A stretch of 41,483 nt of DNA from Acidimicrobiia bacterium (lineage in GTDB: Bacteria; Acidobacteriota; Vicinamibacteria; Vicinamibacterales; UBA2999): contig VFZH01000018.1 of assembly GCA_016871255.1 (NCBI GenBank), forward strand, positions 1-41,483, in the 5' to 3' direction. The position numbers were made by a program, and so were the translations under genes. Numbering within the stretch: position 1 is the first letter of the stretch; the number at the start of each line of letters is the position of its first letter. Shown here one piece after another: positions 8,954 through 17,524 of this stretch. The notes under the pieces are model-generated. The model ran no database searches, had not been told where the DNA came from, and saw only the letters and a list, made by a program, of their open reading frames with translations.

Positions 8954-9247
8954 CTACCCTGTTTCTTCTGCGTCGTCTGCCGCGTACCGCTCGGCCCGCC
9001 GCGCCTCGTCCATCACCCGTTCGAAGATGCGGACGACCGCGTCCGCGTTGAGAGGTCCCGACAGCGCCTCTGCCGCCGCCCGGACCCGCGCCAGCACCTG
9101 CTTCTCGCGTTCCGGCTGGTATATCGGCATCTCGATGTCGCGCTTCAGCCGTCCGATTTCGACAGCGCACGCGACGCGGACGTTCAGGAGCCTGACCAGT
9201 TGCTCGTCGATCACGTCGAGCCGGTCCCGCAGCTCCTCGATGGTCAT
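8954..9247 (-). CDS. Chorismate mutase, AroQ class
   Basis: 97 residues from the ATG at 9247; this ATG overlaps the trpA stop as ATGA, which is why I prefer it over the in-frame ATG at 9259. All-helical AroQ domain: [20 protein letters not shown] (helix 1 with the substrate-binding Arg), EIGRLKRD with the conserved Arg/Lys pair, [11 protein letters not shown], and a final helix ending AERYA. It rearranges chorismate to prephenate, feeding Tyr and Phe. The single-domain size and its placement between trpA and aroF are consistent with a free-standing mutase that may be activated by, or bind, the DAHP synthase. No pheA (prephenate dehydratase) is present in this window. Confidence 0.9.
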   Translation of the reverse strand: MTIEELRDRLDVIDEQLVRLLNVRVACAVEIGRLKRDIEMPIYQPEREKQVLARVRAAAEALSGPLNADAVVRIFERVMDEARRAERYAADDAEETG

Positions 9248-10029
9248 GACCTCAGCCACCGCACGTACTCCTCGACACGACCGGCCAGGTCAGGAGATCG
9301 CCCCGCCTCTGCGATGACGCTCACGAGCGCGCTCCCCACGACCGCCGCATCTGCCCACCGTCCGACCTCCCGGACGTGTTCCGGCTTCGAGATCCCGAAC
9401 CCGAGGGCGACCGGCAGGGGCCCGGCCTGCCTGACACGACGGACCATCTGCTCGGCGCCGTCCGCGATCGCCTCGCGGGCTCCCGTGACACCGAGCCGGG
9501 AAATGACGTACAGGAAACCGCTGCCCAGGCGCGACGCCTGACGGAGACGCCCGTCGCTCGTCGTCGGGCTCAGCAGGAAAATTGTATCAATCTGCCTGGA
9601 CGACAGCATGCCGCGAAACTCGCCGGCCTCGTCGATCGGCAGATCCAGCACCAGGACACCGTCCACACCGGCCGCCGCTGCCCGCTCCGCGAACGCGTCG
9701 AGGCCGAACCGGAAGATGGGGTTGGCGTAGCTGAAAAGCACCAGTCCGGCCTTCAGCTCCGATCGCAGGCGGGCGATCAGGTCCAGGACCGATGCCAGCG
9801 TGGTTCCCGAGGCCAGTGCCCGCTCCGTGGCTCGCTGGATGACCGGGCCATCGGCCAGCGGTTCCGAGAACGGGACGCCGACCTCGATCACGTCCGCACC
9901 CGCCCGGTCCAGGGCCCTCAGGATGTCCGCCGACCGTTCCAGGTCGGGATCGCCTGCGGTGACGTAGGTCACGAGCCCGGGCCGGCCGTCGGCGCGGATC
10001 CGGTCGAATATGGCGGTCAGCCGGCTCAC
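9244..10029 (-). CDS. trpA: Tryptophan synthase alpha chain
   Basis: 261 residues from the GTG at 10029, which overlaps the trpB stop by four bases (GTGA). This start is chosen over upstream in-frame codons because translation then begins [20 protein letters not shown], the normal TrpA N-terminus; upstream sequence belongs to trpB. Cleaves indole-3-glycerol phosphate to indole and glyceraldehyde 3-phosphate and passes indole to TrpB. Seen: YVTAGDPD, the catalytic Glu in [19 protein letters not shown], the VLDLPIDEA segment with the second acidic residue region, and the phosphate-binding [10 protein letters not shown]. Confidence 0.96.
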   Translation of the reverse strand: MSRLTAIFDRIRADGRPGLVTYVTAGDPDLERSADILRALDRAGADVIEVGVPFSEPLADGPVIQRATERALASGTTLASVLDLIARLRSELKAGLVLFSYANPIFRFGLDAFAERAAAAGVDGVLVLDLPIDEAGEFRGMLSSRQIDTIFLLSPTTSDGRLRQASRLGSGFLYVISRLGVTGAREAIADGAEQMVRRVRQAGPLPVALGFGISKPEHVREVGRWADAAVVGSALVSVIAEAGRSPDLAGRVEEYVRWLRS

Positions 10030-11267
10030 GTTCGTGACTCCCCGTCCAACGGCCAGGATGGCGGCAGCGTCCCGGCGACGGTCTGGACGTCCTTGTCGCC
10101 GCGCCCGGACAGGTTGACCAGTACCAGTGAACCGTCCGGCAGGGTCTTCCCCTCGCGTCGCACGTACGCCACGGCGTGCGCCGACTCGAGCGCCGGGAGG
10201 ATGCCCTCGAGACACGCAAGCGCGCCGAAGGCGTCCACCGCCTCGGCGTCGGTCGCGTATGCGTATTCGGTCCGTCCCTGGTCCCTGAGCCACGCGTGCT
10301 CCGGACCGACGGCCGCGTAGTCGAGTCCGGCGGAGATCGAGTGCGTGAGGTCGATGTTCCCCGCCTCGTTCTGGAGGATGAACGTCCGGGTGCCCTGGAG
10401 CACGCCCACGCTGCCACCGGCGAACCGGGCGGCGTGATGGCCGGGTTCGATGCGCTCACCGCCGGCCTCGATGCCGATCAGCCGGACACCATGGTCCTCG
10501 ATGAAGCCGTCGAAGATGCCGATCGCATTGCTCCCGCCGCCCACGGAGGCCACGACGACGTCCGGCAGCCGCCCCACCTGGTCGAGGCACTGGGCGCGCG
10601 CTTCTCGGCCGATGACCGCCTGGAACTCGCGAACCATCAACGGATAGGGATGCGGGCCGAGCGCCGATCCGAGCAGGTAGTAGGTCGTCGTGACGTTGGT
10701 GACCCAGTCGCGCATTGCTTCGCTGATGGCGTCCTTGAGCGTCCGGCTGCCGGCATCCACGCTCCGGACCTCGGCGCCCAGCAGCCGCATCCGGACGACG
10801 TTCAGCGCCTGCCGCCGCATGTCCTCGGCGCCCATGTACACGCAACACTCGAGGCCGAGCAGCGCGCACGCCGTGGCAGTGGCCACGCCGTGCTGGCCGG
10901 CACCGGTTTCGGCGACGACACGACGTTTGCCCATCCGGCGCGCCAGGAGGGCCTGGCCCAGCGCGTTGTTGATCTTGTGGGCGCCGGTATGCGCGAGATC
11001 CTCGCGCTTCAGCAGAACCCGGATCGCTCCACACTCGGCAGCCAGCCGGCCCGCCTCGTACAGCGGCGTCGGCCGGCCCACGTAATGCCGCAGCAGGCCG
11101 TCGAGCTCGCGCCTGAAACCCGCGTCCGCTCGGGTCGCGAGATAGGCCTCCGTCAGCTCTTCGATCGGTGCCACGAGCGTTTCGGGGACGAACCGCCCCC
11201 CGTAGGGCCCGAAGTACCCGCGAGCGTCGGGATCCCGTCGGCCGACGATCGCCCGCTCAGCGCCCAT
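10026..11267 (-). CDS. trpB: Tryptophan synthase beta chain
   Basis: 413 residues from the ATG at 11267, overlapping trpF by 11 nt. Condenses indole with serine using pyridoxal phosphate. N-terminal [14 protein letters not shown] is the standard TrpB1 signature; Lys98 in [10 protein letters not shown] forms the PLP Schiff base; GGGSNAIG binds the cofactor phosphate. Downstream ends in a region rich in ESAHAVAYV, also expected. The longer in-frame upstream reading is antisense or out of the gene and is not used. Classic partner of TrpA, immediately next in the operon. Confidence 0.97.
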   Translation of the reverse strand: MGAERAIVGRRDPDARGYFGPYGGRFVPETLVAPIEELTEAYLATRADAGFRRELDGLLRHYVGRPTPLYEAGRLAAECGAIRVLLKREDLAHTGAHKINNALGQALLARRMGKRRVVAETGAGQHGVATATACALLGLECCVYMGAEDMRRQALNVVRMRLLGAEVRSVDAGSRTLKDAISEAMRDWVTNVTTTYYLLGSALGPHPYPLMVREFQAVIGREARAQCLDQVGRLPDVVVASVGGGSNAIGIFDGFIEDHGVRLIGIEAGGERIEPGHHAARFAGGSVGVLQGTRTFILQNEAGNIDLTHSISAGLDYAAVGPEHAWLRDQGRTEYAYATDAEAVDAFGALACLEGILPALESAHAVAYVRREGKTLPDGSLVLVNLSGRGDKDVQTVAGTLPPSWPLDGESRT

Positions 11268-11877
11268 CGGACGCCTCTCTGACCTGTTGTACGAACCTGC
11301 GCATCTTCTCCGCGCTCTTGATGCCGGGGGCATCTTCCACCCCGGATGACACGTCCACCCCGAACGGCCGCACGGCGGCAATCGCCTCGGCCACGTTCTC
11401 GGGAGTCAGGCCTCCGGCCAGTACCACCTGCCGCCGCCGGGCCAGTGGCGCCGCCCGCGTCCAGTCGATCCGCTGCCCCGTGCCACCGCGCCGATCCGGA
11501 TCGTGCGCGTCGAGCAGAACGGGCACCGACTCCGGCCATTCGCCGAACACCCGCTCGGCCGTCGCCAGCGACGCAGCCTTGATCACCGGCCGGCCCACCG
11601 CGCCCATCGAGGACGCCGACTCGTCGCCGTGGAGCTGCACGCCGGTCAGCCCGCACTCGGCGACGACGTCCCTGATCTCCCCGGCGGGCTGGTCCACGAA
11701 CACGCCGATGACGCGGCTCCCGTGCGGCAGGTCCCGTACGATCGCGGCGGCCTCCCTGGGGTTCACGTAGCGCGGGCTGGCCGGCCAGAAGACGAACCCG
11801 AGCGCGTCGGCGCCCGCAGCGAGTGCCGCCATGGCGTCCTCGCGCCGTGTGATTCCGCACATCTTGACGAAGGTCAC
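11257..11877 (-). CDS. trpF: Phosphoribosylanthranilate isomerase
   Basis: 206 residues from the GTG at 11877, which overlaps the trpC stop (GTGA). TIM-barrel enzyme of the third Trp step. The N-terminus [12 protein letters not shown] contains the catalytic Cys (residue 7) in the canonical KICG-like motif; [13 protein letters not shown] and QLHGDES follow; [13 protein letters not shown] and [16 protein letters not shown] carry the catalytic Asp and phosphate-binding residues. The sequence after the normal TrpF end overlaps the start of trpB by 11 nt. Complete and unremarkable apart from the tight packing. Confidence 0.95.
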   Translation of the reverse strand: MTFVKMCGITRREDAMAALAAGADALGFVFWPASPRYVNPREAAAIVRDLPHGSRVIGVFVDQPAGEIRDVVAECGLTGVQLHGDESASSMGAVGRPVIKAASLATAERVFGEWPESVPVLLDAHDPDRRGGTGQRIDWTRAAPLARRRQVVLAGGLTPENVAEAIAAVRPFGVDVSSGVEDAPGIKSAEKMRRFVQQVREASDGR

Positions 11878-12677
11878 GCTGCCTCCGCTCCGACCAGCTC
11901 CGCGACCGCCGCACCCGGATCGGGTGCCGTCATGCAGCGTTCTCCGACCAGGAAGGCCGAGTACCCGCACTCGCCGAGCGCCCGCAGCTCCGACAACGAC
12001 GTCAGCCCGCTTTCGCTGACGGCGGTCACCGCGCGCGGTATGCGGCTGGCGAGCCGCCTGGAGGCCCCTACGTCCACGGCCAGCGTGCGCAGGCTCCGGT
12101 TGTTGACGCCCACCACGCGAGCGCCGGCATCGAGGGCGCGTGCCAGCTCGTCTTCGTCGTGCACTTCCACGAGCGCTGCGAGGCCCAGTGTCCCGGCCTC
12201 CGCCGCCAGCCGTTCCAGCTCGTCGTCGGTCAGCGCCGCCACGATCAGCAGCACGGCATCGGCGCCAGCCGCCCGGGCCTCGTGCAGCTGGTAGGAATCC
12301 ACCACGAAGTCCTTTCGCAGCAGCGGCAGCCCCACCCGATCCCGGACGGCAGCGAGATGCGCCAGCGACCCGTCGAAGAAGGTCGGCTCGGTCAGGACCG
12401 AGATGGCCGCCGCCCCGCCGCGTTCGTACGCCGTCGCGATGCGGACCGGGTCGTAGTCGGCGAGCAGCACGCCTCTGGACGGAGATCGCCGCTTGCACTC
12501 GGCGATCACGTTGATGCGACCCGCGCGCCGGAGCGCAGACTCGAACTCGTCGCCGCGGGGGCGCCGCTGCGCCGCCCGGGCTTCGACGACGCCGAGCGGT
12601 TCGCGCTCGCGCCGCGCGGCAACCGCGCGGCGTGTGGCAGCGACAATCGCGGCCAGCAGATCGGGTGTCCCGCTCAT
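11874..12677 (-). CDS. trpC: Indole-3-glycerol phosphate synthase
   Basis: 267 residues from the ATG at 12677, overlapping the trpD stop by four bases (ATGA). Converts carboxyphenylaminodeoxyribulose phosphate to indole-3-glycerol phosphate. Core motifs: VIAECKRRSPSRG (catalytic Lys), VLTEPTFFDGSL, LLRKDFVVDSYQ (catalytic Lys), VEVHDEDELARAL, VGVNNRSLRT, and AVSESGLTS. The barrel is complete. It is a stand-alone TrpC, not fused to TrpF as in Escherichia coli. Confidence 0.96.
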   Translation of the reverse strand: MSGTPDLLAAIVAATRRAVAARREREPLGVVEARAAQRRPRGDEFESALRRAGRINVIAECKRRSPSRGVLLADYDPVRIATAYERGGAAAISVLTEPTFFDGSLAHLAAVRDRVGLPLLRKDFVVDSYQLHEARAAGADAVLLIVAALTDDELERLAAEAGTLGLAALVEVHDEDELARALDAGARVVGVNNRSLRTLAVDVGASRRLASRIPRAVTAVSESGLTSLSELRALGECGYSAFLVGERCMTAPDPGAAVAELVGAEAA

Positions 12678-13682
12678 GCTCCGTCCTCGTGGGACGCGGA
12701 GGCCATGCGCGCGAGCGTCTCCCGCGCCGCACCGCTGTCGATGGCGGCCGCCGCGCGGATGATCCCGGCCTGCACCGACGCCGCCCGGCCCGCCACGTAG
12801 AGCCCTGCGCCCGCATTCAGCAGCACGACATCCCGGGCCGGTCCAGGTTCCCCGTCGAGCACGCGCGTGAGAATCGCGGCGCTGGCGGCGGCATCGCCGC
12901 CAGCCAGCGCCTCGCGCTGGCACCGCGCGACGCCCACGTCCGAGGGATGCAGATAAAAGGTGTGCACGCGACCGCGCAGGCATTCCGCGACCTTCGTATG
13001 CCCAAGCGTCGAGATCTCGTCCAGCCCCCCGGCTCCGTGCACGACCCAGGCGTGCACCGTCCCGAGGCGCACGAGCGCCTGGGCGATGAGCTCCGTCAGC
13101 TCCGGCGCGGGAACGCCCACGACCTGCCGGTTCGCGCCCGCCGGGTTCGTCAGCGGCCCGATCAGATTGAAGGCGGTCCTGATGCCCAGCTCGCGGCGCG
13201 TCGGCCCGGCGTGCTTCATGGAGGGGTGGAACGTGGGGGCGAAACAGAACGCGATGCCCGCGGTCTCGAGCGCACGAGCGACCTGGGCTGGCGATGCGGT
13301 CACGTTCACGCCCAGCTGCTCGAACACGTCCGCGCTGCCGCAGCGGCTCGATACCGACCGGTTGCCGTGTTTGGCGACCCGCACGCCGCACGCGGCCACG
13401 ACGACCGCTGCCGCCGACGAGATATTGAAGGTGCCGGAGCGGTCTCCCCCCGTGCCACACGAATCGAAGATGTCTCCCGGAGGCACCTCCAGAGGGACGG
13501 CGTGCGCCCGCATCGTTCGCGCCAGGCCGACGATCTCCTCCGGACGCTCGCCCTTCGCTGCCAGGGCCACGAGGAACCCGGCGAGCCTGGCCGGGGGCAC
13601 CCGTCCCTCCATCACCTCGTGCATCGCGTGCTCGGCTTCGGCCGCGGTGAGGTCCTGACGCCCGAGCAGGCGTTCGATGAGC

Positions 13683-13690
<8 letters not shown>
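12674..13690 (-). CDS. trpD: Anthranilate phosphoribosyltransferase
   Basis: 338 residues from a GTG at 13690 that overlaps the end of trpG by 8 nt. Transfers phosphoribosyl from PRPP to anthranilate. The pyrophosphate-binding motif DSCGTGGDRSGTFNIS and the KHGNRSVSSRCGSAD segment are both intact, as is the FNLIGPLTNPAG motif. The glutamine amidotransferase is a separate gene (trpG) rather than being fused to TrpD. Confidence 0.96.
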
Positions 13691-14267
<577 letters not shown>

Positions 14268-14289
14268 GGGCGTGTCGTCCGTCCGCTGC

Positions 14290-15756
14290 TCACACCCCAC
14301 CCTGCGCCAGCTCGAGCGCCCGCAGGACCGCCCGCGCCTTGTCGCGGGTCTCTTCGTACTCCGCCGTCGGGTTCGAGTCCGCGACGATCCCCGCACCGGC
14401 CTGCACCCGGGCCCGGCCACCCTCGATCACGACCGTCCGGATCGTGATGCAGAAGTCCAGGTTGCCGGCGAAGTCGAGATACCCCACCGCCCCGGCATAC
14501 ACGCCGCGGCGGTCCGGTTCGAGACTGGCGATGATCTCCATGGCTCGAACCTTCGGCGCGCCCGACACCGTGCCCGCCGGAAAGCACGACACGAGCGCGT
14601 CCAGGCAGTCCCGGTCGTCGGCCAGCGTCCCCTCGACCACCGACACCAGGTGCATCACGTGCGAGTAGCGCTCCAGGGCCATGTAGGTCGGCACGCGCAC
14701 GGTGCCGTAGCTGCACACGCGTCCCAGGTCGTTCCGGCCCAGGTCGACGAGCATCACGTGCTCGGACCGCTCCTTCTCGCTGCGCTTGAGCTCGTCGGCG
14801 AGCCGGAGGTCTTCCTCCTCGGTCGCTCCCCTCGGGCGCGTGCCGGCAATCGGGTGCGTCTGGACACGCCGGCCTTCGGCGCGCACGAGCATTTCCGGCG
14901 AGGCGCCGACGATCGATCGCCCGCCCGTACGCAGGTAGAACATGTACGGGGACGGGTTCACGTGCCGCAGCGCCCGGTAGACCGAGAACGGATCGGCGGA
15001 TACCTCGGTCTCGAAGCGCTGCGAGAGAACGACCTGGTAGATATCGCCCGCGGCGATGTGTTCCTTCGCCGTCCGCACCATCGTCTCGAACTGCTCGCGC
15101 GTGAGGTTGGAGCGAACATCCAGCGGTGCCCCCTCCCCGCGCGGCGCCTGTGACAGGCTGCGCTCGAGCTCCCGCTCGACGAATCCGATTCGGGCGCACG
15201 CGAACTGATACAACGCCTCGAGGTCCTCGTCGCCCCCGATCCGCGCGTTCGCGATGATCAGGATGCGATGGCGGACGTGGTCGAACGCGAGAACCGTGTC
15301 GAACAGCATGAAGGCCGCTTCGTCGTCGTCTGCAATCGCAGGCTGGAGCGTCACCGGCTCGAACCAGGCGGCGGTGTCGTAGCCGAAGTACCCGACGGCG
15401 CCGCCGGTGAAACGCGGCAGGCCCGGCACGAGGGGCGACCGGTACGCGGCCATCAGCCCCCGGAGCGTCTCGACGAACGGCTTGTCCGACCTCTCCTCCG
15501 TCGCGCCCCGCTGAACGACGGTCTGCCCGCCGCGCGCGCGCGCCGTCAGGAACGGGTCCTTGCCGAGGAACGAGTACCGCGCGATCTGCTCGCCCCCGGC
15601 CACCGACTCGAACAGGAAGGCGTCGTCCGAAGTCTCCGCGATCTTGAGGAACGCCGAGACCGGTGTCAGCAGGTCGGCGACCATCTCCTTGCACACGGGC
15701 ACGAAGGTGCCGCGCCGCGCCAGGTCGGTGAACTCGTCGAATGTCGTCAGCCGCAT
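14290..15756 (-). CDS. trpE: Anthranilate synthase component I
   Basis: 488 residues. Makes anthranilate from chorismate with ammonia from TrpG. The N-terminal LFESV at residues 48-52 corresponds to the LLES feedback motif that binds tryptophan, suggesting allosteric inhibition by Trp. C-terminal chorismate-binding motifs include PIAGTRPRGATEEED, LVDLGRNDLGRV, FPAGTVSGAPKVRAME and RRGVYAGAVGYLDFAGN. Starts 3 nt after the aroDE stop and ends 22 nt before trpG, the only relatively loose junction in the trp block. PabB-like alternatives are less likely given the LLES-type motif and operon. Confidence 0.97.
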   Translation of the reverse strand: MRLTTFDEFTDLARRGTFVPVCKEMVADLLTPVSAFLKIAETSDDAFLFESVAGGEQIARYSFLGKDPFLTARARGGQTVVQRGATEERSDKPFVETLRGLMAAYRSPLVPGLPRFTGGAVGYFGYDTAAWFEPVTLQPAIADDDEAAFMLFDTVLAFDHVRHRILIIANARIGGDEDLEALYQFACARIGFVERELERSLSQAPRGEGAPLDVRSNLTREQFETMVRTAKEHIAAGDIYQVVLSQRFETEVSADPFSVYRALRHVNPSPYMFYLRTGGRSIVGASPEMLVRAEGRRVQTHPIAGTRPRGATEEEDLRLADELKRSEKERSEHVMLVDLGRNDLGRVCSYGTVRVPTYMALERYSHVMHLVSVVEGTLADDRDCLDALVSCFPAGTVSGAPKVRAMEIIASLEPDRRGVYAGAVGYLDFAGNLDFCITIRTVVIEGGRARVQAGAGIVADSNPTAEYEETRDKARAVLRALELAQGGV

Positions 15757-15759
15757 CGC

Positions 15760-17217
15760 TTACCCCGCTGCCCTCGTGCCGCGCGCCTCGACGGCTGCCG
15801 CCATGACGCCGGCCGGCGCCGGCCGGCCCAGCCACCAGGCGAACTGTCGTTCCGCCTGTGCCACGAGCATCGGCAACCCGCCGAGCGTGGCGCACCCCGC
15901 CTGCCTCGCCTCCTCCAGGAGTCGCGTCTCCGCCGGGGTGTAGACGAGGTCGTAGACGAGTCGGCCGCGGAACGGCCCCCCCGGCAACGGAGAGACGCTC
16001 TCGTGGCCGACTCCTCCGAGCGGAGTGCAGTTGACCAGCAGGTCCCAGGAGCCGGGCTCGGGCGGCCACGGGGCCGCGCTCACCCCGAGATCAGCCGCCA
16101 GCGCTTCGGCCTGCGCCGGCTTCCGCGCGTGAACGCGGACCGCGGCACCCGCGGTCCGGAGACCGTACACCACGGCGCGGGCGGCGCCACCGGCACCGAG
16201 GACCGAGACGCGGCTGTCCTCGATCGCCCAGTCCTCGGCCGCGGCGTGCCGGATGAGGGGCGCGAGGAACCCGTCCACGTCCGTGTTGGTCGCTTCCCAG
16301 CCCGGCACCGTGCGCCGCAGCGTGTTGGCCGCCCCCACCGCCCTGGCCCTGTCGTCGGCCCGCGCCGCCGCCGTCAGGGCGTCGCGCTTGAACGGGATGG
16401 TCACACTGGCGCCTCGCACGTCCAGGGCACGCGCCACGCGTTCGAAGTCGTCGAAGTCCGACGCCTCGAGCGGCAGGTACACCGCGTCCACGCCCGCAGC
16501 CTCGAACGCCGCGTTCTGCATGACGGGCGACAGCGAATGCGCGATCGGCGTGCCGACCACGCCGAACAGTGCCGTTCGCGGCCCGACGTCCCGGAAGCGG
16601 TAGCGGCGCAGCATCTCTTCTGCCGGGATCTGACCAGGTGCCACCTCGCGTCCGGCGTACGACCAGCATGACCCGAACCGCCCGGGCAGCAGGCGCGTGC
16701 AGAGCCCTGCTGCGCCCATGGCCAGCGCCACGACGGGCCCATCCCGGTGCAGGTCGATCAGCGGCAGCACGTCGCTGAGGCGTCGCGCCGTCACCGCGAT
16801 CTTCACCACGTCTGCGCCCACCGCCCGCATGGCGCGATGGCGATCTCCCAGATCGGCCGGAACGCCGGCGAAGTCGTGATGGGAGAGCACGACGCGCGTC
16901 CTGCCCCGGCGGCCGACGAGATCGCCGAAGCCGGCCCGCCATTCCACGTCCACCCACTCGGCGCCGCATTCACACGCCCGCTCGAGCACGCGCCTGCGCT
17001 CGTCTTCCGAGCCCGCGAACCGTCCGCCCTCCCAGGTGGGCCGGCAGGTGACGATGGCCGGGCGCGTCCGCCCTTCGAGCGCCAAGGCGACGTCGAGATC
17101 GCGCACCCCGTCCAGACGCAGCTCCACCATGTCGCCCATCGTGGCCGCATCGCGTGCGGCGCGGAGCTCCGCCAGCGTGTCGCCCGTCACGGTTTCGCAG
17201 AGCGCCGGTCGTGTCAC
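15760..17217 (-). CDS. aroDE: Bifunctional 3-dehydroquinate dehydratase / shikimate dehydrogenase fusion
   Basis: 485 residues from the GTG at 17217, preceded by a GGGACAGG ribosome site and lying downstream of the attenuator. Two shikimate-pathway enzymes in one chain. Residues 1-210: type I dehydratase, with the Schiff-base Lys139 in ADVVKIAVTA and the catalytic His in LSHHDF (113-114). Residues 215-485: shikimate dehydrogenase, with PIAHSLSP (224-231), catalytic Lys277 in IPFKRDA, NTDVDG (311-316) and the NADP loop GAGGAAR (341-347). The order dehydratase-dehydrogenase matches the plant-type fusion and is found in some bacteria. First structural gene of the supraoperon, so expression of all ten coupled genes should depend on the leader. 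Confidence 0.95.
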   Translation of the reverse strand: MTRPALCETVTGDTLAELRAARDAATMGDMVELRLDGVRDLDVALALEGRTRPAIVTCRPTWEGGRFAGSEDERRRVLERACECGAEWVDVEWRAGFGDLVGRRGRTRVVLSHHDFAGVPADLGDRHRAMRAVGADVVKIAVTARRLSDVLPLIDLHRDGPVVALAMGAAGLCTRLLPGRFGSCWSYAGREVAPGQIPAEEMLRRYRFRDVGPRTALFGVVGTPIAHSLSPVMQNAAFEAAGVDAVYLPLEASDFDDFERVARALDVRGASVTIPFKRDALTAAARADDRARAVGAANTLRRTVPGWEATNTDVDGFLAPLIRHAAAEDWAIEDSRVSVLGAGGAARAVVYGLRTAGAAVRVHARKPAQAEALAADLGVSAAPWPPEPGSWDLLVNCTPLGGVGHESVSPLPGGPFRGRLVYDLVYTPAETRLLEEARQAGCATLGGLPMLVAQAERQFAWWLGRPAPAGVMAAAVEARGTRAAG

Positions 17218-17258
17218 CCTGTCCCGTCCGTTCTGAGCGCCCCGGGACGCCCACGCGC

Positions 17259-17296
17259 AAAAAAAAAGCCCCCTCAACCGTCTTGGCTGAAGGGGC
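17259..17296 (-). terminator. Intrinsic terminator of the aromatic-operon attenuator
   Basis: On the minus strand, GCCCCTTCAGCC pairs with GGTTGAGGGGGC across a five-base loop (AAGAC): 12 pairs, two of them G-U, followed directly by nine T residues. It is the strongest intrinsic terminator I see in the window and stands inside the leader, 41 nt before the aroDE start, where a plain terminator would make no sense. That location, together with the Trp-rich leader peptide upstream and the alternative pairing of its 5' arm, identifies it as an attenuator. Confidence 0.92.
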
Positions 17297-17346
17297 GCGG
17301 CGGGGTCGGAGCGGGGTACGGCTCAGACGCCTGCTGTCACCCCTTC
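17289..17346 (-). promoter_or_regulatory. Predicted antiterminator of the attenuator
   Basis: GAAGGGGTG (17346-17338 on the minus strand, inside the leader-peptide codons just after the last Trp codon) can pair with CGCCCCTTC (17297-17289): nine pairs, one G-U. The second segment overlaps most of the 5' arm of the terminator, so the two structures exclude each other. A ribosome waiting at Trp13 or Trp20 would leave GAAGGGGTG free and allow readthrough; a ribosome reaching the leader stop codon would cover it and favour termination. The pairing is read from sequence; the mechanism is by analogy with known trp leaders. Confidence 0.78.
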
Positions 17347-17424
17347 GCACGCGAACCAGTACCGCCACCGGGCATCGGTGTCGGGCCAGGTCGTGCCGCG
17401 AAACGAGATGAGCAGGGTCGACAT
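17323..17424 (-). CDS. trpL: Leader peptide of the aromatic-amino-acid operon (Trp/Tyr/Phe-rich)
   Basis: A 33-codon reading frame (ATG at 17424, TGA at 17323-17325) ahead of the attenuator. It has six aromatic residues: Phe8, Trp13, Trp20, Tyr22, Trp23 and Phe24, with the cluster RWRYWF at 19-24. Three Trp codons in 33 is far above chance, and the frame ends 26 nt before the terminator hairpin, as in known amino-acid leaders. No strong Shine-Dalgarno is obvious (GGAG lies about 20 nt upstream). Its product need not be stable; translation itself is the sensor. The mix of Trp, Tyr and Phe codons matches the operon content, which serves all three branches. Confidence 0.86.
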   Translation of the reverse strand: MSTLLISFRGTTWPDTDARWRYWFACEGVTAGV

Positions 17425-17441
17425 GCCGTATCGAATGGTTG

Positions 17442-17471
17442 ACCGTACTCCAGCGGGCGGGAGGCTGTCAA
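17442..17471 (-). promoter_or_regulatory. Promoter of the aromatic supraoperon
   Basis: A perfect -35 TTGACA (17471-17466), an 18-nt spacer and TACGGT (17447-17442) as -10. The start of transcription would fall about 10-15 nt before the leader ATG at 17424. It is back-to-back with the plus-strand promoter of the S55 protein gene. Confidence 0.65.
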
Positions 17472-17488
17472 CGAACCCCCGGGCCTGC

Positions 17489-17517
17489 TTGCAGTTTCCA
17501 GGGATTCACCCTATAAC
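17489..17517 (+). promoter_or_regulatory. Promoter of the S55 peptidase gene, leaderless type
   Basis: TTGCAG (17489-17494), a 17-nt spacer, and TATAAC (17512-17517). The -10 ends 7 nt before the ATG at 17525, with no Shine-Dalgarno between, so the transcript probably starts at the start codon. Confidence 0.6.
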
Positions 17518-17524
17518 CACTGAC

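Noticed and set aside
8053-9051. Long plus-strand frame opposite DAHP synthase and chorismate mutase
   Set aside because: Low-complexity Arg/His/Asp-rich translation without any domain; the minus strand carries intact catalytic motifs.
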